Translations under genes and position numbers: made by a program
The notes under the pieces: generated by a model
What the model was told of the DNA's origin: nothing
What the model saw: the letters and a program-made list of their open reading frames with translations, nothing else
The model's database searches: none
Source of the DNA: Gemmatimonadota bacterium
Lineage (GTDB): Bacteria > Latescibacterota > UBA2968 > UBA8231
Assembly: GCA_018673255.1 (NCBI GenBank)
Contig: JABHDC010000245.1
Span: forward strand, 124,001-188,000
Direction of reading: 5' to 3'
Length of the DNA stretch: 64,000 bases
Shown: positions 50,211-58,645 of the stretch, piece by piece
How the letters are laid out: each line of letters opens with the position of its first letter
Position numbering within the stretch: position 1 is the stretch's first letter

Positions 50211-50975
50211 CTACCCCCGACCTACATAGGGCATCGTCGTCGCCATCACCGTCATGAACAGGATGTTGGCATCCAGTGGCAGCGAGGCCATGTGGACGAC
50301 GGCGTTGGAGACATTGCCTACATCCATCCGCGGTTCAACCATCTTCGTGCCATTCGCCTGTGGGACGCCCCCGGTCATACGCTGGGTCATGTTGGTTGCC
50401 GCATTGCCGATGTCGATCTGACCCACCCCGATATCGTAGGCGCGTCCATCCAGTGAGGATGCCTTGGTCAGCCCTGTGATGGCGTGTTTGGTTGCTGTGT
50501 AGGGGGCTGAATGCGGTCGCGGCATCTGCGCCGAGACCGAGCCATTGTTGATGATGCGCCCCCCGCGCGGATCCTGAGCCTTCATGATGCGGAACGCGGC
50601 CTGTGTGCACAGGAAGGTGCCCGTCAGATTTACACCGACCACGGCCGACCATTGTTCGAAGGTCAGATCCTCCATGGGGATCGCCGGCGTGCCCATGCCG
50701 GCATTGTTGAACAGCACGTCGAGACGGCCGAAGGTGTCCTTCGTCTGCGCGAACAGGTGGTCGACGGCGGCTGGATCACCCACATCAGTGGGTACGACGA
50801 GTGTCCTTGCATCCGGCACCTGCCCGGTGATCTGGCCGGCGGTCTCTTCGAGCGCTTCGGCCCGGCGGCCGGCCAGCACGAGAGCGTAGCCGGCCACAGC
50901 CAGGGCGACGGCGCTGTCCTGCCCGATGCCGGATCCGGCACCGGTGACGAGGGCGATGCGGTCATTGGGGGTCAT
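50211..50975 (-). CDS. Short-chain dehydrogenase/reductase
   Basis: 254 residues from the ATG at 50975 ([14 protein letters not shown]), preceded by AGAGAG; an ATG six codons upstream is possible. TGAGSGIG is the nucleotide loop, NNAGMG the stabilising motif, and catalytic Ser ([10 protein letters not shown]) with Y-T-A-T-K ([15 protein letters not shown]) complete the classical SDR site. The substrate is not determined. It is divergent from the phytanoyl-CoA dioxygenase gene, with about 270 bp between the starts. Confidence 0.93.
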   Translation of the reverse strand: MTPNDRIALVTGAGSGIGQDSAVALAVAGYALVLAGRRAEALEETAGQITGQVPDARTLVVPTDVGDPAAVDHLFAQTKDTFGRLDVLFNNAGMGTPAIPMEDLTFEQWSAVVGVNLTGTFLCTQAAFRIMKAQDPRGGRIINNGSVSAQMPRPHSAPYTATKHAITGLTKASSLDGRAYDIGVGQIDIGNAATNMTQRMTGGVPQANGTKMVEPRMDVGNVSNAVVHMASLPLDANILFMTVMATTMPYVGRG

Positions 50976-51243
50976 GGTGGGTCTCTCTTTCATGGGACGC
51001 AGTGGCCTGTCAGGTGGTCTGCTACATCGTGTGATCAGTCGACTCGTTCCGGATCAACGATACGTTGGCTCCACAGCGAGCGCGACCACCCAACGGATCG
51101 ATGGCCGCTCGTTTGTCCAGCGACTGTGCCATCGCTTTCTTGTCGCCGGAAGAGGTGAAGCAAACACCGGACCCCGGCGTGCGATGTATTGTCGGCCGGG
51201 TGTTGTGTCGGGCGAACGAGCGACAGTCGGGGACACGCAAGCG

Positions 51244-51975
51244 ATGATCGAAGACAAGGACTGGGCGCATTTCGATGAGCACGGTTATGTCCTGCTCAAG
51301 GGGGTGCTGGCGGGGGATCACCTGGAGCGGATCCGGACAGCCTTCGACAAGGTCTGGGAGACGGAAGGTTCACCGTGCAATCAGCACAAGCTGCTGAAAT
51401 ACGAGCCCTTCATCGAGCTCTTCGAGCATCCGCCGATTCTCGAACCCCATCGGGCGGTCTTCGGGTCGCAATTGCAGTTGCTGCAATACGATCTGTTGCG
51501 ACAGGGGCCGCACCACGAGGGTCCGGCGCGTTCGTGGCATCGGGATTTCAGCTTTCCCGGTGACCATCCCCTGTCGATCAACACGATCCTCTATCTCGAT
51601 GAGATGGATGAGGCGCATGGCCCCACGCGCGTGCTGCCAGGTTCGCACCGGGGCTGGCCCCAACCACCGACGGATCGTGAGAAGCACGAGCCGATCGAGA
51701 CAGAGGTGGCGGTCCTGGCTGAGCCCGGCGATGCGGCCTTCATCAACAGTGCCATCTGGCACACGGGTGGCATCAATCAGAGTGACGGTCTGCGCCGGGG
51801 GATCTATCTCTACTTCGGTCACTGGTGGCTGAAACGCTACGAGTGGCAGCAGGCGATTCCATGGCAGGCCCTTCAGGGCGCCGACGAACAGCGGCTGCAG
51901 TTGCTGGGACTGCGGCAGGCGGGTGATCTGCACATCTATCGGCCGGATGCGTTACGCAACCGGGAGTTGATCTGA
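51244..51975 (+). CDS. Phytanoyl-CoA dioxygenase-family protein
   Basis: 243 residues from the ATG at 51244. The facial triad is canonical: H99-R-D101 (SWHRDFSFPG) and distal H173 (INSAIWHTGG), with LRRGIYLYF giving the 2-oxoglutarate Arg. FDEHGYVLLKGVLAGDHLER and GPTRVLPGSHRGW are typical PhyH segments. The enzyme should hydroxylate a small hydrophobic or polar substrate using Fe(II) and 2-oxoglutarate. Contrast with the HxG member at 9118. The stop runs convergently towards the thioesterase. Confidence 0.9.
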   Translation: MIEDKDWAHFDEHGYVLLKGVLAGDHLERIRTAFDKVWETEGSPCNQHKLLKYEPFIELFEHPPILEPHRAVFGSQLQLLQYDLLRQGPHHEGPARSWHRDFSFPGDHPLSINTILYLDEMDEAHGPTRVLPGSHRGWPQPPTDREKHEPIETEVAVLAEPGDAAFINSAIWHTGGINQSDGLRRGIYLYFGHWWLKRYEWQQAIPWQALQGADEQRLQLLGLRQAGDLHIYRPDALRNRELI

Positions 51976-52006
51976 TGCCAGTGTCCACTGCCGCAGCGGG
52001 CAGAAT

Positions 52007-52438
52007 CTATACCAGCCCGGCCTCGTCGAGCTTGTCCTGGAGGATCTGCGGCAGCCCGGGTCGAGTGCCGCGCTCGGTCTGGATGATTCCTGTGCCGACG
52101 ATGCGAGCCTCGATCATCACCTGCTCATCGGCGGCCCGGAGAATCACCTGGTCGAAGGCGAAACGGATGCGGCTGGCCCGAGATACCCGCGTACGCACCA
52201 GGAACTGATCGCCCGAACGCAAGGGCTGACGGTAGTCGACTTCGGAGCGTGTCACCACCAGGTCGCAGCCCTGTTCGTGCAGGGCCGCGAAGTCGAGGCC
52301 CAGCTCCAGCAGGCCCTGATGGCGGGCGTGTTCTAGATAGTTGAGATAGACGGCATTGTTGACGACGCCCTGCAGATCGCACTCGTAGTCGCGCACATCG
52401 AGGGGGCCGGTCTGGAAGGGGAAGTGCGTGTGGGTCAT
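52007..52438 (-). CDS. Acyl-CoA thioesterase, hotdog fold (YbgC/4HBT-like)
   Basis: 143 residues. VRDYECDLQGVVNNAVYLNY matches the YbgC-type site, where the Asp/Glu pair near YECDLQG is catalytic, followed by LEHARHQGLLELGLD and YRQPLRSGDQFLVRTRV. Members cleave acyl-CoA thioesters, often in envelope or phospholipid-linked contexts. It overlaps the preceding regulator gene by 4 bases (52435-52438), so translation is coupled. Confidence 0.9.
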   Translation of the reverse strand: MTHTHFPFQTGPLDVRDYECDLQGVVNNAVYLNYLEHARHQGLLELGLDFAALHEQGCDLVVTRSEVDYRQPLRSGDQFLVRTRVSRASRIRFAFDQVILRAADEQVMIEARIVGTGIIQTERGTRPGLPQILQDKLDEAGLV

Positions 52439-54372
52439 ACGCTGTTCTGAATGCCATTCACCAGACGATGGATGGCCGTCGAGATGCTGCTGGCCAATTC
52501 CAGTAACTCGCCGCGGCTGGTCTTGAGATCTGTCACGGCATCGGAGAGAAACACGCTGAAGCCTTCCGGCAATTCCGGGTGGACATCATCCTTCCCCTCA
52601 GACCGGGCCTGCTTCAGAGTTGCCAGGATCGTGACGGGTGGGTACTTCGCCTCGGCGGGGAAGGGATACAGGGCGCCTGCAACGAAATCGGCGACAGCGA
52701 TCAGTCGCGCCAGAGGGCTCGCGGGGTGTGGCGCGTGGTGCTGCATGATACAGCCTGTGATCGACGTACCCAGATCCCATTCGGCGGCTAATGTACTGCC
52801 GACGACAGTATGATCGGAGCCACCGGTGAAATCGCCTTCGATCGCCGACATCGGCTTCTGCCACTTGATCTGCTCCAACTCAGCCAGGACGGAGGGGAAC
52901 AGACCGGGATAGGAATGAGCCAGCACGACCTTGCCTACATCATGCATGATGCCACCGACAAAGGGATCGTCTGAAGGCGTCAGCTCGAATCGGGACCAGA
53001 GTCCGGCGTCGTTCAGCGCCGTGGTTTCGTGCTCCTCCAGCGCCATGTCCTCGAAGGCCTTCTTGTCGGCTGGTGACCAATCGGATTCGGACATGGAGAG
53101 ATTCAGCAACTGGGCGGCGACGGCGACGGCAACCGAGTGGAGCCAATAGGCATCGACGGAGAACCCCTTCTCCGTCACCGTTTCCATGGACCGTTTCACC
53201 GCACCGGACATGACGATCTGCTTGACCTCGTTCTTGCCCAGCAGGACGACGGCGCGATCCACATCGCTGACTTCGCCCTGGAAGCCGAAGGCCGGAGAGC
53301 GGGCGCGACGAATCACCTGAGCACTCGACAGCGGATCGGTCTTGATGACATCGACCCAATCCTGCATCTGCGAGTCCTGATCACGGTCCAGCACGGTAAT
53401 CTTCTGGAATACGTGAGCCAGTACCGGCAATTCCCCCGTTGCCCGGACATCTTCATCGAGTCGTTTCTGCAACTCCTCGGGTGACGGCAACTCACTGCTT
53501 TTCTCTGATGCATCCACGCCATGCTCGCGCAACAGCTTGATCACGGCCTCCGCATCCAGCTGGTGTCGTCTGAGCATGACCACGCCCATACGCTCAAGAT
53601 TGCGGCGCATGGGACCATCGATCGGGCTGTCCTCGTCCACGACGACGAAGATGGTCAGTGCCGAGGGCCTGTTGATGCTCAACAGACGGGCCGTGGTGAC
53701 GGCGGAGGTGAGAGATCCCGAGAGCATGGTCGCACGTATGCGGCTTGGCAGGCCCCGTACACGTCGGGCGATCTGCGCGCCATCGGATTCCAACGCGTAA
53801 CCGGCCAGCGTCGTACCGTCGCCGGTCTCATTGATCGCGGCCACGGCTGAGCAGACTGCGCTCAGGTATCTGAGGTGCCCACGCTGGTCTCGTCGGCCCA
53901 GATCGGAGGCAGTAATGGCCTTCTCGCCGATCACGACCAGCGGGTATTCATCGGACGAACGGACCGGATCCGCGTCTAAGATCACCTGCTGGATCTGTTC
54001 CTGGGACCGGCGCGCCATCGCCTCTCCCATGGCACGCTTGAGCTGCGCGATCGAGAAGGGCTTCGGCAGGAAGGCATCGCAGCCGGCATCGCGCGCGGCC
54101 TGCGCGTTCTCCGGTTCGGAGAGGGCGCTGAAGACGACGACGGGAAGATCGCTATAGCTGGGTGTGGTACGGATCTCGCGGATCAGCCCACCGCCATCCA
54201 TGTTCGGCATGACCCAGTCGGTGAGTACCAGGTCGATCTGTCGCATGCGCAGCACTTCGAGTGCTTCCAGACCGTCAGCAGCCTCGATGATGTCTGTGAA
54301 ACCGACCTTGCCGAGCATGGCAACAACGACCTTGCGCATGGTGGAGGCATCTTCGACAACCAGGATCATCAT
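52435..54372 (-). CDS. Response regulator with HDOD output domain
   Basis: 645 residues. Receiver domain at 1-120: acidic pocket VVEDAS, phosphorylatable D52 (LTDWVMPNMDG), and the Lys in FLPKPFS. The middle (~125-330) is a poorly known region with ADPVRSSDEYPLVVIGEKAI. From ~345 an HDOD domain begins: TGELPVLAHVFQKITVLDRD, ARSPAFGFQGEVSDVDRAVV, GGIMHDVGKVVLAHSYPG and IMQHHAPHPAS. HDOD regulators influence motility and second messengers. It lies 16 bp downstream of the C45 gene in the same transcriptional direction. Confidence 0.92.
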   Translation of the reverse strand: MMILVVEDASTMRKVVVAMLGKVGFTDIIEAADGLEALEVLRMRQIDLVLTDWVMPNMDGGGLIREIRTTPSYSDLPVVVFSALSEPENAQAARDAGCDAFLPKPFSIAQLKRAMGEAMARRSQEQIQQVILDADPVRSSDEYPLVVIGEKAITASDLGRRDQRGHLRYLSAVCSAVAAINETGDGTTLAGYALESDGAQIARRVRGLPSRIRATMLSGSLTSAVTTARLLSINRPSALTIFVVVDEDSPIDGPMRRNLERMGVVMLRRHQLDAEAVIKLLREHGVDASEKSSELPSPEELQKRLDEDVRATGELPVLAHVFQKITVLDRDQDSQMQDWVDVIKTDPLSSAQVIRRARSPAFGFQGEVSDVDRAVVLLGKNEVKQIVMSGAVKRSMETVTEKGFSVDAYWLHSVAVAVAAQLLNLSMSESDWSPADKKAFEDMALEEHETTALNDAGLWSRFELTPSDDPFVGGIMHDVGKVVLAHSYPGLFPSVLAELEQIKWQKPMSAIEGDFTGGSDHTVVGSTLAAEWDLGTSITGCIMQHHAPHPASPLARLIAVADFVAGALYPFPAEAKYPPVTILATLKQARSEGKDDVHPELPEGFSVFLSDAVTDLKTSRGELLELASSISTAIHRLVNGIQNSV

Positions 54373-54388
54373 GATGGCAATGGCTCAT

Positions 54389-55540
54389 TCACAAGGAGAC
54401 CTCGGTGTATTGCTGCTGACAGGGATGAAGACCGCAGAAGCGGAGTCGTCCGGACGCAGGTAGGCCGATCATGGAGTACTCCGAATGGTAATCGAGGGGT
54501 TCGCCATGGCGGCAGATGCAGATGTCACCATGAAGATGGAGAAGCCGTTCAGCGAAGGCCAGATCGTAGCCGTCCTGCCCCGGGTCCGGCACGTCGACCT
54601 GCCCGGGCCAGCCTGAGGTGACATCAATCTGGGCCGGTGGGCCCTCGCCGGCCAGCAGCACCCGGTCCAGCAGGTGCCAGCGTTCGTGGGCATCCACCTT
54701 GCCCTCGGGTGTGCGACGATCGGCATGCCACAAGGCTTCATCCTGGTAGCAGTTCACGCAGTGCAGCCCGTGGGCCCCCACTACGGGTTCACGGATCATC
54801 AGCACGGGGCAGGCCGCTTCGATCGACACGGCGTCTCCGAGACGATCGACGCAGACGATGCTGTAGCCTTTGCCCCGCAATGGCTGTTCAGCCATGGCGC
54901 GGACGAATTCGGCCGTCGTCCGAGCACGGGACATCACCTGGTAGGCCCACAGACGGATCGGGATCCAGCGATCGGACTGCTGGAAGACCGAGCCGACGGA
55001 AGAGTGCCCGACCGCGACGCCCTCGGCATTCATGCCATCCGTGGTGGCCACCACGCCTGCGAAGGTGAAGGTGACCTGCGGGATGCCCTCGGCGGGGCGC
55101 ACGTAGCGAGCCACGACGGGGCGGTGCGGATGGCAGCCGTCGTTGTTCTTCCCCCAGATCGGCCCGTCAGGTCCCCCGGTGAAGACGAAATTCGTGCAGC
55201 CGTCTGTCGATGGCAGATCCCGCGTCAGGTCTGGGCCGCCAGGTGTTCCATCGCCGATTTCCCCGAAGACACGATCCAGGGTTCCAGGCACCAGCGGCAG
55301 ATTCAGGGCGAACAGGTCGACTTCGTCCACATTGGCGGCTCGGGCCGTGGCTCGTATCTCTTCGACGACGGCGGGCAAGTGGCGTCTGAGGGTGGTAAGG
55401 AAGAGCGGCAGGCGCGCTCTGAACTCAGTGGACCGGTGCAGCGGAAACAATTCAAGGTGCTCAGCGATGTCTTGGCGCAGGGCCTCGCCTGTCGCTTCCC
55501 CGATCTGCCGCGGTGTGCCGCCACACTCGATGAATTGCAT
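54389..55540 (-). CDS. C45-type autoproteolytic acyltransferase/hydrolase
   Basis: 383 residues. FIECGGTPRQIGEATGEA opens the family, and DLPSTDGCTNFVFTGG carries C115, the expected self-cleavage nucleophile of the penicillin-acylase-like C45 peptidases (acyl-CoA:6-APA acyltransferase group). IWGKNNDGCHPHRPVV, GVVATTDGMNAEGVAVGHSS and LDYHSEYSMIG are further matches. The proenzyme should cut itself before C115 to create an N-terminal nucleophile. GAGG lies 8 bases upstream of the ATG. It starts the minus-strand unit C45, receiver-HDOD, thioesterase. Confidence 0.9.
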   Translation of the reverse strand: MQFIECGGTPRQIGEATGEALRQDIAEHLELFPLHRSTEFRARLPLFLTTLRRHLPAVVEEIRATARAANVDEVDLFALNLPLVPGTLDRVFGEIGDGTPGGPDLTRDLPSTDGCTNFVFTGGPDGPIWGKNNDGCHPHRPVVARYVRPAEGIPQVTFTFAGVVATTDGMNAEGVAVGHSSVGSVFQQSDRWIPIRLWAYQVMSRARTTAEFVRAMAEQPLRGKGYSIVCVDRLGDAVSIEAACPVLMIREPVVGAHGLHCVNCYQDEALWHADRRTPEGKVDAHERWHLLDRVLLAGEGPPAQIDVTSGWPGQVDVPDPGQDGYDLAFAERLLHLHGDICICRHGEPLDYHSEYSMIGLPASGRLRFCGLHPCQQQYTEVSL

Positions 55541-55641
55541 CGATCGTGCCTCGAATCTTGTTCATGCTCTGGAGGACGGCTATGTTCGCCGCCACGGGAC
55601 CACCCTTCCGGTGGTCGACGAACCCACGGTGTATGGCTCCG

Positions 55642-56613
55642 ATGATACGCATCTCGGTTTGGCACGGCGACCTCTCTGACGAGTATCTGCGACTCGTCAC
55701 ACAACTGGGCGCAGATTGTATCGACTTTGGCCACGGCGGCTTCTGGCCTGGTGTAGAAGAGCAGGGATATCCGGATGTCGTGCAGGTCAAGGCGATCCGG
55801 CGAAGAATCCGGGACTACGGTCTCGACATCAACCGGGTGACATTGCCCGATATTCCGCAGGCGTTCATGGATGGTGAATCCGGAGCGCAGGTGGCAGTCG
55901 ACAACAGCTGTCGCGCACTGGAGGCCTTCGCCGAGGCCGGTGTGCCGATCGCCCGGCAACGTTTCTGCGGCGACACCTTCCCGTGGCTGTTGACGCGCTA
56001 TCGGGCCGTGCATCGCGGCGGGTATCGTTCGCGCGGTGAGTCGCTGGGACTCACCAAGGACGCGCAGCCGACGCCGACGCAGGAAGAACTGGAGTCCTGG
56101 TGGGAGAAGTTTCTCGCCGTTTATGGCAAGCTGGTGCCGATCGCCGAGGAGGGCGACATCCGACTGGCCATGCATCCGTCGGACACGCCGAATGTGGACA
56201 CGCCCTTCGGTGCCCTCGGTTACCACCGCATCATCGACGCTTTCCCGTCGCGGCAGGTGGGTTATCTCTACTGCTGCGGCACCCGGGCCGAGGCGGGGGG
56301 CAGCTCCCTGATCATGGATGAGATCCACAACTATGGACGCAAGGGACGCATCTTCACGCTCCATATGCGCAATGTGCGGGGTTCACTGGCGACAGCCGGT
56401 GGTTTCGAAGAGACACTGCTCGATGATGGGGACATCAACATGTTCAAAGTGCTTGAGGAACTGAGACGGGTCGGATTCTCCGGCTGCATCAATCCCGATC
56501 ACATCCCCGCTGTGGAAGGGGACGGACCGGGAGTGCACCAGGGATTGTCGTATTCGATCGGTTATCTGAAGGCGCTGCTGGCAGCGCAGGCGGCGGTGGG
56601 GTCCCAGCGATGA
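55642..56613 (+). CDS. Mannonate dehydratase-like (UxuA-family) enzyme 1
   Basis: 323 residues from the ATG at 55642 (MIRISVWHGDLSDEYLRLVT); an ATG nine bases upstream is possible. The TIM-barrel metal residues of UxuA are present: His in LAMHPSDTPNVD, Cys in LYCCGTRAEAGG, His in TLHMRNVRG, and Asp/His in INPDHIPAVEGDG. Mannonate dehydratase converts D-mannonate to 2-keto-3-deoxygluconate. Whether mannonate or another aldonate is the substrate is open. It begins a run of overlapping genes. Confidence 0.85.
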   Translation: MIRISVWHGDLSDEYLRLVTQLGADCIDFGHGGFWPGVEEQGYPDVVQVKAIRRRIRDYGLDINRVTLPDIPQAFMDGESGAQVAVDNSCRALEAFAEAGVPIARQRFCGDTFPWLLTRYRAVHRGGYRSRGESLGLTKDAQPTPTQEELESWWEKFLAVYGKLVPIAEEGDIRLAMHPSDTPNVDTPFGALGYHRIIDAFPSRQVGYLYCCGTRAEAGGSSLIMDEIHNYGRKGRIFTLHMRNVRGSLATAGGFEETLLDDGDINMFKVLEELRRVGFSGCINPDHIPAVEGDGPGVHQGLSYSIGYLKALLAAQAAVGSQR

Positions 56614-57812
56614 AGAAGATTGCCGCCATCATCACCGTCTATCGTCCTGGCTCTCACGCCGATGTACTGGTGGGCAAGTTTCTGCAGGGATTTCCCACCG
56701 ATGGGGAGCTGCTCGAACCCCGCGTCGAGATTGCCTCCATGTACATCGATCAGGCCTTCGATGATGACATGAGTCAGGAATTGTCTGAACGCTTCGACAT
56801 TCCCATCTATCAGAGCATCGTTGGCGCCATGACGCTGGGTGGCAAGGACTTGGCCGTCGACGGGGTCCTGCTCATCGGCGAACATGGTGACTACGCGTGG
56901 AATGAGAAAGAGCAGCACTTGTATCCACGTCGCTATTTCATGGAGCAGATCACCGGTGTCATGGCCAAGGCGGGGCGGGGTGTGCCGGTATACAACGACA
57001 AGCACCTGTCCTGGCGCTGGGAGGATGCGCGCTGGATGGCCGATCGGGCTGCCGAACTGGGGGCGCCCTTCATGGCCGGCTCCTCGTTGCCCGTCGCCTG
57101 GCGCGATCCCTTTCTCGAGCACGATCTGGATACGCCTCTCAAGGAGGCCATCGCCGTCGGTTTCTCCGGTCTCGACATCTACGGGTTCCACACGCTCGAG
57201 GTGCTGCAATGTATGGTGGAACGCCGTGCCGGCGGTGAGTCGGGGGTCGTTGCCGTCACCTGCCTGGAAGGAGAGCAGGCCTGGGCCCATGGGCAGGGCG
57301 AGGGTGCCTGGTGGCGCGAACTGGCCGAAGCGGCGTGCGCGACGGTTGATGGATCAGGACGTGAAGAGGGGGCCATGGAAGATCACTGCGAGAATCCGGC
57401 CCTCTTCCTGGTGGAATACAGTGACGGATTTCGCGGCGCCGTGGTCATGCTCAATGGGTACCTGCGTGAACTGGCTTACGCCTCACGACGCCAGGAGGGT
57501 GCTGTCGAGGCGACCTGGTTCAAGTGTCAGGGACACGGCGGTGAAGATGGTGCCTATGCCCACTTCAGTTACCTGGGTCTGAATGTGGAGGAGATGTTCA
57601 TCACCGGTCAGCCCCAGTATCCCCTCGAGCGCACACTGCTCACGACAGGGGTTCTGGAGGCGGCACTGACCTCCCGGCACGAAGGCCACGTGCGCCTCGA
57701 GACGCCATGGCTGGAATTCGGCTACCGATCCTACGAGCAACTGAAGTTCCAGCCCACAGCGCCCTCGCCCACTGGCTCCTGCCTGGACCCATTTCCCCCG
57801 GAGCGTGGCTGA
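56610..57812 (+). CDS. Conserved protein of unknown function, sugar-operon associated
   Basis: 400 residues overlapping the upstream gene by 4 bases (ATGA). KKIAAIITVYRPGSHADVLV, then DLAVDGVLLIGEHGDYAWNE and QHLYPRRYFMEQITGVM, then GRGVPVYNDKHLSWRWEDAR and FMAGSSLPVAWRDP form a conserved block I recognise from unnamed proteins of Planctomycetes-like genomes. The N-terminal third has Rossmann-like alternation but no clear glycine motif. It may be an oxidoreductase-like sugar enzyme. Its stop shares a base with the next start, so it is strictly cotranslated. Confidence 0.7.
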   Translation: MKKIAAIITVYRPGSHADVLVGKFLQGFPTDGELLEPRVEIASMYIDQAFDDDMSQELSERFDIPIYQSIVGAMTLGGKDLAVDGVLLIGEHGDYAWNEKEQHLYPRRYFMEQITGVMAKAGRGVPVYNDKHLSWRWEDARWMADRAAELGAPFMAGSSLPVAWRDPFLEHDLDTPLKEAIAVGFSGLDIYGFHTLEVLQCMVERRAGGESGVVAVTCLEGEQAWAHGQGEGAWWRELAEAACATVDGSGREEGAMEDHCENPALFLVEYSDGFRGAVVMLNGYLRELAYASRRQEGAVEATWFKCQGHGGEDGAYAHFSYLGLNVEEMFITGQPQYPLERTLLTTGVLEAALTSRHEGHVRLETPWLEFGYRSYEQLKFQPTAPSPTGSCLDPFPPERG

Positions 57813-58630
57813 TGGCCACTTTCACGATCACCGGCTTTGCCGATGAGATCGCGCCGGCAATGGATGAGCAGGTTGCCGGATTGCAGGCGACGCAGGTCGC
57901 CTGGGTTGAAGTGCGAGGTGTTGATGGGACAGGCGTGCTGGATCTGACGGACACGCAGGCTGAACAACTACGGCGCCGCCTGGTGGATGCCGGGATCGGG
58001 GTTTCTTCCGTCGGCTCTCCCATCGGCAAGGTGGATATCGCCGATGATCTGGAAGCGCACTTCGAACAATTTCAAATCGCCCTGCGCCGGGCAGAGCAAC
58101 TGGGCTGCGACTACGTGCGCATCTTCTCGTTCTATCACAAGGATCAGGCGGCGGCTGCCATCCGTGGTCTGGTGATGGAGCAGATGCATCGCATGACGCA
58201 AGCGGCGGTCGAGGCGGGCGTGACGTTGCTGCACGAGAATGAAAAGGGGATCTACGGAGAGTCTCCCGAGCATTGCCTGGATCTGCTCGCCACGGTGAAT
58301 TCCCCGCACCTGCGGGCCGCCTTCGATCCGGCCAATTTCATCCAGTGTGGTCACGCGGCGAAGGCGGGCTTCGATCTGCTCGTCGAGCACGTCGCCTACT
58401 TCCACATCAAGGATGCCGTCGCCGCCACAGGCCGTGTCGTGCCCGCCGGCCACGGGGATGGCGCGCTGGAGCAGATTCTGCGCGCTGCCGTGGAACGCGG
58501 TTTCTCGGGGTTCGCTTCCATCGAACCCCACTTGAAGGCCGACGATCCTGACTTCGGTGGTTCTGGGGCCGAACGATTCGCGACTGCCGTTGCGGCGCTG
58601 CGATCGTTGCTCGACCGAGTCGAGAGATGA
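57812..58630 (+). CDS. Sugar phosphate isomerase/epimerase (AP-endonuclease-2 TIM barrel)
   Basis: 272 residues from the ATG at 57812, which shares a base with the preceding stop (TGATG). FTITGFADEIAPAMDEQVAG opens the barrel; the metal-binding acids are in LLHENEKGIYGESPEHC, LRAAFDPANFIQCG, YFHIKDAVAATGRVV and SIEPHLKADD. PAGHGDGALEQILRA is typical of xylose-isomerase-like epimerases. It probably isomerises a keto-sugar or hydroxypyruvate-type intermediate in the same pathway as the neighbouring dehydratase. The kinase gene follows 15 bp later. Confidence 0.92.
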   Translation: MATFTITGFADEIAPAMDEQVAGLQATQVAWVEVRGVDGTGVLDLTDTQAEQLRRRLVDAGIGVSSVGSPIGKVDIADDLEAHFEQFQIALRRAEQLGCDYVRIFSFYHKDQAAAAIRGLVMEQMHRMTQAAVEAGVTLLHENEKGIYGESPEHCLDLLATVNSPHLRAAFDPANFIQCGHAAKAGFDLLVEHVAYFHIKDAVAATGRVVPAGHGDGALEQILRAAVERGFSGFASIEPHLKADDPDFGGSGAERFATAVAALRSLLDRVER

Positions 58631-58645
58631 GATCGATGGCCACTG

